DNA from: JBFJKD01 sp038106145
Lineage (GTDB): Bacteria > Pseudomonadota > Gammaproteobacteria > Pseudomonadales > Porticoccaceae
Direction: 5' to 3'
DNA: 15,560 nucleotides
Assembly: GCA_038106145.1 (NCBI GenBank)
Contig: JAYODD010000031.1
Span: 1 to 15,560, forward strand
This document shows positions 6,701 to 15,560 of the stretch, piece by piece. The notes under the pieces are model-generated. The model was not told the DNA's origin and did no database searches. It saw only the letters and a list, made by a program, of their open reading frames with translations. Each line of letters opens with the position of its first letter. Positions within the stretch are counted from its first letter, which is position 1. The translations under genes were made by a program, and so were the position numbers.

Positions 6701-7827
6701 TGGTGGGGCACAAGGTGGTCAAAGCGCCCGGCTTGAAAAAAGGCGAAGCGCTGACGGATGAGGTGTCCGCGGAATTTGACCACGAGAAGTGGGCCAAGGT
6801 GCGCATGGAAGACGACGCCCTGAACGATCTGCTGGCGAGAGCCGAAGAACAGTTGGCCGAGCGTCGCAAATTGCTGGATGAGCGTTTCGAAGACAAGAAA
6901 AGAAAACTGCAAAGCGGCGATGACCTGGCGCCCGGGGTGTTGAAGATCGTCAAGGTCTACCTGGCGGTTAAGCGGCGCATTCAGCCAGGCGACAAGATGG
7001 CGGGTCGCCACGGTAACAAAGGCGTTATTTCGGTAATCATGCCGGTCGAGGATATGCCCTACGACGAACACGGCGAGCCGGTTGATATCGTTCTGAACCC
7101 GCTTGGGGTGCCGTCGCGTATGAACGTGGGCCAGATTCTGGAAACTCACCTCGGACTGGCCGCCAAGGGTCTGGGCAGGAAGATCGACCAGATGATTCGC
7201 GAGCAGCGCAAAGTGGCGGAAGTGCGCAAATTTTTACAGGAAATCTACGATTCTGGTGAAAGCGTCAATGCCGCGAACCTGAAGCAGTTAAAAGACCCCG
7301 AGGTGCTCGAACTCGCTGAGAATCTGCGCGCCGGCGTGCCCATGGCAACCCCGGTGTTCGATGGCGCCACCGAGTCCGAGATCAAGGCGTTGTTGAAGCT
7401 GGCCGATCTGCCGGACACCGGACAGATGACATTGTACGACGGGCGCACCGGTGATGCGTTTGGTCGACCGATTACGGTGGGCTACATGTACATGCTCAAG
7501 CTTAACCACCTGGTGGATGACAAGATGCATGCCCGTTCAACCGGCTCCTACAGCCTGGTAACCCAGCAACCGCTGGGTGGTAAGGCGCAGTTTGGCGGCC
7601 AGCGGTTCGGGGAGATGGAAGTGTGGGCACTGGAAGCGTACGGCGCGGCCTATACCCTGCAGGAAATGCTGACGGTCAAGTCCGACGATGTTAATGGTCG
7701 TACCAAGATGTATAAAAACATCGTCGATGGCGATCACCAGATGGATCCGGGGATGCCCGAATCATTCAACGTACTGGTTAAAGAGATTCGTTCGTTGGGC
7801 ATTAACATCGAGCTGGAATACGAATAG
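3748..7827 (+). CDS. rpoB: DNA-directed RNA polymerase subunit beta
   Basis: Beta is the second-largest core subunit, lining half of the active-site cleft. The protein has 1359 residues (1342 in E. coli). Visible landmarks are GEIPLMTDHGTFVVNGTERV near 130-150; the rifampicin pocket at 512-539 with D522, H532 and S537 (E. coli D516, H526, S531) all wild type, and I578 (E. coli I572); the active-site acidic pair E819-D820 (E. coli 813-814); K1083 and K1091 (E. coli 1065 and 1073); and a C-terminal GGQRFGEMEVWALEAYGAAY clamp segment. The offset from E. coli rises from 6 to 18 between 820 and 1083, so about 12 residues are added near the lineage-specific insertion. The ATG at 3748 starts MAYSYTEKKRIRKDFG; ATG 3727 is poorly spaced and adds unrelated residues. 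Confidence 0.99.
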   Translation: MAYSYTEKKRIRKDFGKLPQVMDQPYLLAIQLDSYRKFTQAGVAAEERGNTGLHAAFNSVFPIESFSGNARLEYVDYQLGKPVFDVEECKLRGATFAVPLRVRVRLVLMDKETGNKAIKDIKEQEVYMGEIPLMTDHGTFVVNGTERVIVSQLHRSPGVFFDHDKGKTHSSGKLLYSARIIPYRGSWLDFEFDAKDLVFVRIDRRRKLPASILLRALGYSSAEMLEMFFDTSTFNIGKKGEYTLDLEPARLRGEMAGFDIKGKGGKVIVEEGRRVTARHIRQLESDKITKLEVPADYLCGLALAKDIPDPETGELLFECNTVITPEVLEQLGAAGLKKIETIYTNDLDCGPFMADTLRIDAARTELDALVEIYRMMRPGEPPTKDSAENLFNNLFFNADRYDLSAVGRMKFNRRLGRSEIEGPGTLEKEDIVAVLKTLIAIRNGQGQVDDIDHLGNRRVRSVGEMAENQFRIGLVRVERAVKDRLSVAETEGLMPQDMVNAKPVAAAMKEFFGSSQLSQFMDQNNPLSEVTHKRRVSALGPGGLTRERAGFEVRDVHPTHYGRVCPIETPEGPNIGLINSLANYARTNEYGFLETPYRRVVDGKVTKDIEFLSAINESEYVIAQASAEINDKGELIEDLVTVRHGGEFTVKQPAEVQYMDVSPRQVVSVAAAMIPFLEHDDANRALMGSNMQRQAVPTLRTDKPLVGTGMERIVAGDSGVCVVAKRGGVIESADAARIVVRVNDGEVETGDAGVDIYNLIKYTRSNQNTCINQRAIVKQGDVVDRGDILADGPSVDLGELALGQNMRIAFMPWNGYNFEDSILISERVVEEDRFTTIHIQELTCVARDTKLGSEEITSDIPNVGESALARLDESGIVYIGAEVDAGDILVGKVTPKGETQLTPEEKLLRAIFGEKASDVKDTSLRVPSSTRGTVIDVQVFTREGLEKDERSKQIEKTALNQFRKDLNDEFRIMENATFERLRAALVGHKVVKAPGLKKGEALTDEVSAEFDHEKWAKVRMEDDALNDLLARAEEQLAERRKLLDERFEDKKRKLQSGDDLAPGVLKIVKVYLAVKRRIQPGDKMAGRHGNKGVISVIMPVEDMPYDEHGEPVDIVLNPLGVPSRMNVGQILETHLGLAAKGLGRKIDQMIREQRKVAEVRKFLQEIYDSGESVNAANLKQLKDPEVLELAENLRAGVPMATPVFDGATESEIKALLKLADLPDTGQMTLYDGRTGDAFGRPITVGYMYMLKLNHLVDDKMHARSTGSYSLVTQQPLGGKAQFGGQRFGEMEVWALEAYGAAYTLQEMLTVKSDDVNGRTKMYKNIVDGDHQMDPGMPESFNVLVKEIRSLGINIELEYE

Positions 7828-7858
7828 CGGTTGTAGTATTTGCGCGTTAGCGGTCGGG

Positions 7859-7878
7859 GCGTCTGCCCTGGCAGAGGC
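7859..7878 (+). other. Small hairpin in the rpoB-rpoC spacer
   Basis: TCTGC (7862-7866) pairs with GCAGA (7871-7875) around CCTG, and after one G-G mismatch GC (7859-7860) pairs with GC (7877-7878). No U-run follows, so it is not a terminator. It lies 11 nt before the rpoC ribosome-binding site GGAGGAAGG in the 74-nt spacer and may simply separate the two translation units. No function is shown. Confidence 0.3.
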
Positions 7879-7901
7879 AAGTATCCATCGGAGGAAGGGC
7901 C

Positions 7902-12113
<4,212 letters not shown>

Positions 12114-12126
12114 ACGCGATAATTAT

Positions 12127-12145
12127 CGGGGCGGTAAACGCCCCG
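12127..12145 (+). other. GC-rich hairpin between rpoC and the str promoter
   Basis: CGGGGCG (12127-12133) pairs perfectly with CGCCCCG (12139-12145) around GTAAA. What follows is GTAGCGCTTGACT, not a U-run, so intrinsic termination after rpoC is not supported by the sequence. The hairpin ends 7 bp before the -35 box of the next promoter. It could protect the 3' end of rpoBC RNA or act with Rho; both are inference. Confidence 0.55.
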
Positions 12146-12152
12146 GTAGCGC

Positions 12153-12181
12153 TTGACTCGGTGGGGTCGGCTCTTTAGAAT
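12153..12181 (+). promoter_or_regulatory. Sigma-70 promoter of the str genes, stringent-type
   Basis: The -35 element TTGACT (12153-12158, 5 of 6 consensus) is separated by exactly 17 bp from the -10 element TAGAAT (12176-12181, 5 of 6). The discriminator that follows, GCCGCC (12182-12187), is entirely G/C, placing the start at about 12188-12190. GC-rich discriminators are characteristic of ribosomal promoters repressed by ppGpp/DksA. It would transcribe rpsL-rpsG-fusA-tuf independently of rpoBC. This is the best promoter in the window. Confidence 0.85.
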
Positions 12182-12212
12182 GCCGCCTCCCCGAGGTCAG
12201 GAACACACATTT

Positions 12213-12247
12213 GTCGGGCGGTAACGCGCGGAAAGCGCAGCGCCGAC
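12213..12247 (+). other. Stem-loop in the rpsL leader
   Basis: GTCGGGCG (12213-12220) pairs with CGCCGAC (12241-12247) with one bulged G. Nested inside, GCGC (12226-12229) pairs with GCGC (12235-12238) around GGAAA. It lies about 25 nt into the predicted str transcript and 67 nt before the rpsL start. In E. coli the known S7 control site lies between rpsL and rpsG, so no regulator is assigned to this one. Confidence 0.4.
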
Positions 12248-12314
12248 GGCAAGGGATTACGCCTTTGCAACAAACAGGTGAAGGCGACAAAAAGCGTATT
12301 CGGAGTAATATTGC

Positions 12315-12689
12315 ATGGCAACGATCAACCAATTGGTGCGCCAGCCGCGTAAGCGCAGAGTGGCAAAAAGCGATGTGCCCGCGTTACAGAGCTGTCCGCA
12401 ACGCCGCGGCGTGTGTACCCGCGTGTACACCACCACGCCGAAAAAACCCAACTCGGCGCTGCGCAAGGTGTGTCGCGTACGTCTCACCAGTGGGTTCGAG
12501 GTATCTTCCTATATCGGTGGTGAAGGCCACAATCTCCAGGAACATAGCGTGGTGCTGATTCGCGGAGGTCGGGTCAAGGATTTGCCTGGGGTGCGTTACC
12601 ACACGGTGCGCGGAAGTCTCGACACCTCGGGTGTGGACGGGCGCAAACAGCGGCGTTCCAAGTACGGCGCCAAGCGGCCGAAGGGCTAA
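12315..12689 (+). CDS. rpsL: 30S ribosomal protein S12
   Basis: S12 lines the decoding centre of the 30S subunit and affects accuracy and streptomycin response. It has 124 residues, collinear with E. coli without gaps. Landmarks are the N-terminal extension, TTTPKKPNSALRKVCRVRL (39-57) and GGRVKDLPGVRYHTVRG (84-100). K43 and K88 (K42 and K87 in mature numbering), whose replacement gives streptomycin resistance, are both wild type. D89, the residue methylthiolated by RimO in E. coli, and P91 are also kept. The ATG at 12315 is preceded by GGAG (12302-12305). It is the first gene of the str group, behind its own promoter and a structured leader. Confidence 0.99.
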   Translation: MATINQLVRQPRKRRVAKSDVPALQSCPQRRGVCTRVYTTTPKKPNSALRKVCRVRLTSGFEVSSYIGGEGHNLQEHSVVLIRGGRVKDLPGVRYHTVRGSLDTSGVDGRKQRRSKYGAKRPKG

Positions 12690-12780
12690 CCGGCGCTTTA
12701 TACATAGTCGGTAGTTAAACCGAGTAAGGCCGGGCAGCGCAATACAGCCAGTCCCGGGTTAACCTGAAGAGAGTAGAGAT
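12690..12780 (+). promoter_or_regulatory. rpsL-rpsG spacer, candidate S7 repressor site
   Basis: In E. coli S7 binds the 96-nt rpsL-rpsG spacer, a mimic of its 16S rRNA site, and represses rpsG by breaking translational coupling. Here the spacer is 91 nt and contains CCGGG (12730-12734) pairing with CCCGG (12753-12757) around an 18-nt loop. It also has only a weak ribosome-binding sequence (AAGAGAG at 12768-12774) before rpsG. Position, length and weak start site fit the E. coli mechanism. The binding itself is inference, and I cannot see a detailed match to the rRNA target. Confidence 0.4.
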
Positions 12781-13251
12781 ATGCCAAGAAGACGCGTTGT
12801 CGCCAAACGTGAAATCCTGCCGGATCCAAAATTCGGCAATGTTACCCTCGCCAAATTCATGAACCACGTGATGGTCAGCGGCAAGAAATCTGTCGCCGAG
12901 CGCATCGTGTACGGTGCGCTGAGTACCGTCGAGAGTCGGCTGAAAAAAGATCCGGTGACGGCGTTTGAAGAAGCGCTGGAAAATATTGCGCCGATGGTCG
13001 AGGTGAAATCCCGTCGCGTTGGCGGTGCCACCTATCAGGTTCCCGTGGAGGTGCGTCCTTCGCGCCGTACCGCGCTGGCCATGCGCTGGCTGGTGGACTA
13101 TGCGCGTGGACGCAGCGAAAAATCCATGGCCCAACGCCTGGCTGGGGAAATCGCCGACGCTGCGCAGGGCAAAGGCGGCGCCGTCAAAAAACGTGAAGAC
13201 GTGCACCGTATGGCCGAAGCCAACAAGGCATTTTCGCACTACCGTTTCTGA
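12781..13251 (+). CDS. rpsG: 30S ribosomal protein S7
   Basis: S7 nucleates assembly of the 30S head by binding the 3' major domain of 16S rRNA, and lies at the E site. The protein has 156 residues, the short form; E. coli K-12 carries a 179-residue version with a C-terminal tail. The family signature region (about 20-46) includes FGNVTLAKFMNHVMVSGKKS. The beta hairpin that reaches the E site is at about 73-92 (VEVKSRRVGGATYQVPVEV). The basic N-terminus MPRRRVVAKR is the rRNA-binding arm. The ATG at 12781 has only a weak purine-rich site upstream, which suggests translation coupled to rpsL. It ends with TGA at 13249-13251. Confidence 0.98.
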   Translation: MPRRRVVAKREILPDPKFGNVTLAKFMNHVMVSGKKSVAERIVYGALSTVESRLKKDPVTAFEEALENIAPMVEVKSRRVGGATYQVPVEVRPSRRTALAMRWLVDYARGRSEKSMAQRLAGEIADAAQGKGGAVKKREDVHRMAEANKAFSHYRF

Positions 13252-13277
13252 TCTGGCGTGTAGGATTTCGATTTACT

Positions 13278-13347
13278 GGCAGGTCGCGGCGTAGCTTGGC
13301 GTCGCCTGCCGCAATTTTAGCGCCGTCAATTTTGACGCTTCGTTTTT
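13278..13347 (+). other. Two tandem hairpins and a T-run before fusA
   Basis: The first hairpin pairs GGCAGG (13278-13283) with CCTGCC (13305-13310), extended inward by weaker pairs, and is followed by GCAATTTTAG. The second pairs CGTCA (13324-13328) with TGACG (13333-13337), and TTTTT follows 5 nt later at 13343-13347, directly before the fusA site GGGGAAAG. Neither is an ideal intrinsic terminator because the T-runs do not adjoin the stems. A leaky terminator or RNA-processing site that tunes fusA/tuf against rpsL/rpsG is possible but unproven. Confidence 0.4.
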
Positions 13348-13359
13348 GGGGAAAGTATC

Positions 13360-15459
13360 GTGGCACGCAAGACACCTATTCGCCGCTATCGCAACATCGG
13401 TATTGTTGCTCATGTTGACGCTGGTAAGACGACCACCACCGAGCGTGTGTTGTTCTATACCGGGTTGTCGCACAAAATCGGTGAGGTGCACGATGGCGCC
13501 GCTACCATGGACTGGATGGAACAGGAGCAGGAGCGTGGCATCACCATTACCTCTGCCGCCACTACCTGTTTCTGGAAAGGCATGGAGGCGCAGTTCGACG
13601 AACACCGGATCAACATTATCGACACCCCCGGCCACGTGGATTTCACCATTGAGGTAGAGCGCTCGCTGCGCGTGCTGGACGGCGCGGTGGTGGTGCTGTG
13701 TGGCTCCTCCGGCGTACAGCCGCAAACTGAGACGGTATGGCGTCAGGCCAACAAGTACGAAGTGCCGCGCATGGTGTTTGTCAACAAAATGGACCGCGCC
13801 GGCGCCGATTTCAAAAAGGTGATCAAGCAGTTAAAAACGCGGCTGGGCGCCAACCCGGTGGCGTTGCAGATGACCATCGGATCGGAAGATGAGTTCAAGG
13901 GTGTTGTCGACCTGATTAAAATGAAGGCCATTCGCTGGAATGAGGCGGATCAGGGTATGACCTTTGATTACGAAGAAATTCCGGCAGACATACTTGCCGA
14001 ATGCGAAGAGCTGCGCGAGAGTCTGGTGGAAGCGGCTGCCGAAGCAAACGAAACCCTCATGGACAAATACCTCGAGGGCGAAGTGCTGAGCGAACAGGAA
14101 ATCAAGGCCGGTATTCGGGCGCGTACGCTGGCCAACGAAATCGTGCCGGTGCTGGGCGGGTCGGCTTTCAAGAACAAGGGTGTGCAGGCGGTGCTTGATG
14201 CCGTGATCGAATACCTGCCCTCGCCCACAGAAGTAAAGGCGATAGAAGGCGTGCTTGAAGATGGGGAGACCGTCGAAGAGCGTGTTGCCGACGACGATGC
14301 GCCGTTTGCCGCTCTGGCGTTTAAAATTGCTACCGATCCGTTTGTCGGTACTCTGACCTTTTTGCGCGTGTATTCCGGCGTGATGACCCAGGGCGACGGC
14401 GTTTACAATTCGGTCAAGGGCAAGAAAGAGCGGGTGGGGCGTATGGTGCAGATGCACGCCAACCAGCGCGAAGAAATCAAGGAAATTCGCGCGGGCGATA
14501 TTGCCGCCGCAATTGGGTTGAAGGATGTGACCACCGGGGACACGCTGTGTGCCATGGACAACGTTATTATCCTTGAGCGAATGGAGTTCCCGGAGCCGGT
14601 GATTTCGGTGGCGGTTGAACCAAAATCCAAGGCAGACCAGGAAAAAATGGGTATAGCGTTGGGCAAGCTGGCGCAGGAAGATCCATCTTTCCGCGTGCGC
14701 ACCGATGAAGAGAGTGGTCAGACCATTATCTCAGGTATGGGGGAGCTCCACCTCGACATTCTGGTCGACCGCATGCGTCGGGAATTCAGCGTCGAGGCCA
14801 ACATCGGTAAACCCCAGGTGGCCTACCGCGAGGCCATTCGCAACACCTGTGAAATCGAAGGCAAATTTGTCCGCCAGTCAGGTGGTCGCGGTCAATATGG
14901 TCATGTGTGGGTGAGATTTTCGCCGCGGGATGACGGCGGCGAAGGGCTGGAGTTTGTCAACGAAATCGTGGGCGGCGTAGTGCCCAAAGAATATATTCCG
15001 GCCGTCGAAAAAGGTATCGCGGAGCAGATGAAAAACGGTGTGTTGGCCGGATATCCGCTGCTGGGTCTGAAAGCGACGGTGTACGACGGTTCCTATCACG
15101 ATGTCGATTCCAGTGAGATGGCGTTCAAAATCGCCGGTTCGTTGGCCACCAAGCAGTTGTCTGTGCACGGCGGCGCGGTGTTGCTGGAGCCGACCATGGC
15201 TGTCGAGGTAGTCACGCCCGAAGAAAATATGGGCGACGTGGTGGGCGATTTGAACCGTCGCCGTGGTCTGATCCTGGGCATGGACGATAGCAGTAGCGGT
15301 AAGGTAGTGACTGCGGAGGTTCCGCTCGGAGAGATGTTTGGCTATGCGACGGATCTGCGTTCGGCAACGCAAGGTCGGGCCACTTTTACCATGGAATTCA
15401 AAAAATATTCCGAAGCGCCGCGAAATATTGCGGACGAAATTATCGGTAAAAACAAGTAG
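13360..15459 (+). CDS. fusA: Translation elongation factor G (EF-G)
   Basis: EF-G is the GTPase that drives tRNA-mRNA translocation and, with RRF, ribosome recycling. It has 699 residues (704 in E. coli). The G domain motifs are complete: AHVDAGKT (17-24), RGITI (59-63), DTPGH with catalytic His92 (88-92) and NKMD (142-145). An EF-G-specific G' insertion occupies about 160-255. Domain II follows (about 290-400, including DPFVGTLTFLRVYSGV). Domain IV, the tRNA-mimic arm, includes GGRGQYGHVW (508-517), and domain V ends in EFKKYSEAPRNIADEII. The start is GTG at 13360 after GGGGAAAG (13348-13355). The close match to E. coli fusA and the position after rpsG mark it as the main EF-G and not a paralogue. 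Confidence 0.99.
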   Translation: MARKTPIRRYRNIGIVAHVDAGKTTTTERVLFYTGLSHKIGEVHDGAATMDWMEQEQERGITITSAATTCFWKGMEAQFDEHRINIIDTPGHVDFTIEVERSLRVLDGAVVVLCGSSGVQPQTETVWRQANKYEVPRMVFVNKMDRAGADFKKVIKQLKTRLGANPVALQMTIGSEDEFKGVVDLIKMKAIRWNEADQGMTFDYEEIPADILAECEELRESLVEAAAEANETLMDKYLEGEVLSEQEIKAGIRARTLANEIVPVLGGSAFKNKGVQAVLDAVIEYLPSPTEVKAIEGVLEDGETVEERVADDDAPFAALAFKIATDPFVGTLTFLRVYSGVMTQGDGVYNSVKGKKERVGRMVQMHANQREEIKEIRAGDIAAAIGLKDVTTGDTLCAMDNVIILERMEFPEPVISVAVEPKSKADQEKMGIALGKLAQEDPSFRVRTDEESGQTIISGMGELHLDILVDRMRREFSVEANIGKPQVAYREAIRNTCEIEGKFVRQSGGRGQYGHVWVRFSPRDDGGEGLEFVNEIVGGVVPKEYIPAVEKGIAEQMKNGVLAGYPLLGLKATVYDGSYHDVDSSEMAFKIAGSLATKQLSVHGGAVLLEPTMAVEVVTPEENMGDVVGDLNRRRGLILGMDDSSSGKVVTAEVPLGEMFGYATDLRSATQGRATFTMEFKKYSEAPRNIADEIIGKNK

Positions 15460-15504
15460 CGCGCCAGTAGCGCAACTCAGACTTACACACGGGAGGATAG
15501 TGAC

Positions 15505-15560
15505 GTGGCAAAAGAGAAATTTGAGCGTAAGAAGCCGCATTTAAACGTTGGCACGATAGG
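15505..15560 (+). CDS. tuf: Elongation factor Tu, 5' end only
   Basis: The window ends inside this gene; 18 full codons are seen. They read MAKEKFERKKPHLNVGTIG when the last partial codon is completed as Gly, the characteristic N-terminus of EF-Tu just before the GHVDHGKT nucleotide-binding loop. The start is GTG at 15505, preceded by GGGAGGA (15491-15497). It lies 45 nt after fusA, the normal fusA-tuf arrangement, and would share the str transcript. Lys at residue 9 and Leu at 13 differ slightly from the commoner Thr/Ser and Val. EF-Tu delivers aminoacyl-tRNA to the ribosome as a GTP complex. Confidence 0.95.
   Translation, partial: MAKEKFERKKPHLNVGTI

Noticed and set aside
12127..12145. 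Intrinsic terminator of rpoC
   Set aside because: The stem is perfect but the following bases are GTAGCGCTT, without a U-run. Kept as a hairpin of unknown role.

Overview
The window is a continuous piece of core translation and transcription chromosome from a gammaproteobacterium, all on the + strand. The gene order is tRNA-Trp, secE, nusG, rplK, rplA, rplJ, rplL, rpoB, rpoC, rpsL, rpsG, fusA, tuf (first codons only). Having the E. coli 'rif' region (secE to rpoC) directly next to the 'str' region (rpsL to tuf), with tRNA-Trp just before secE, is the Pseudomonas-like layout and not the E. coli one, where the two clusters lie apart. SecE has three membrane segments, S7 is the short 156-residue form, and codons favour G/C at third positions while avoiding TTA, CTA and TCA. 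Together these suggest a member of Pseudomonadales, Cellvibrionales or a related marine order. This is a judgement from remembered sequences, not from a search.

Layout. Positions 1-91 hold the unexplained flank of tRNA-Trp. Positions 92-1120 carry tRNA-Trp, the translocase subunit SecE and the elongation factor NusG, with almost no spacing. Positions 1121-3575 are the L11-L1 and L10-L7/L12 units, each preceded by a structured leader in the place where L1 and L10 autoregulate in E. coli. Positions 3576-12113 are rpoB and rpoC, entered through an intrinsic-terminator-like hairpin at 3622-3650 that probably acts as the partial rplL-rpoB attenuator. Positions 12114-12314 hold a hairpin without a U-run, the clearest promoter in the window (TTGACT, 17 bp, TAGAAT, then an all-G/C discriminator) and a structured leader. 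The str genes follow to the end, with structured gaps before rpsG and before fusA.

How the genes work together. L11, L1, L10 and L7/L12 build the ribosomal stalk and L1 arm, on which the GTPases EF-G and EF-Tu work. RpoB and RpoC are the catalytic core of RNA polymerase, NusG joins it to the leading ribosome, and SecE serves export of nascent or finished proteins. S12 and S7 form part of the 30S decoding centre and head.

I found no previously undescribed system, mobile element, CRISPR array or accessory gene here. Every sizeable reading frame that is not one of the named genes is explained as a shadow. What merits a second look is regulatory RNA structure between genes, an 11-residue duplication in the L12-binding tail of L10, repeated non-ATG starts, and intact drug-target residues in RpoB and S12.
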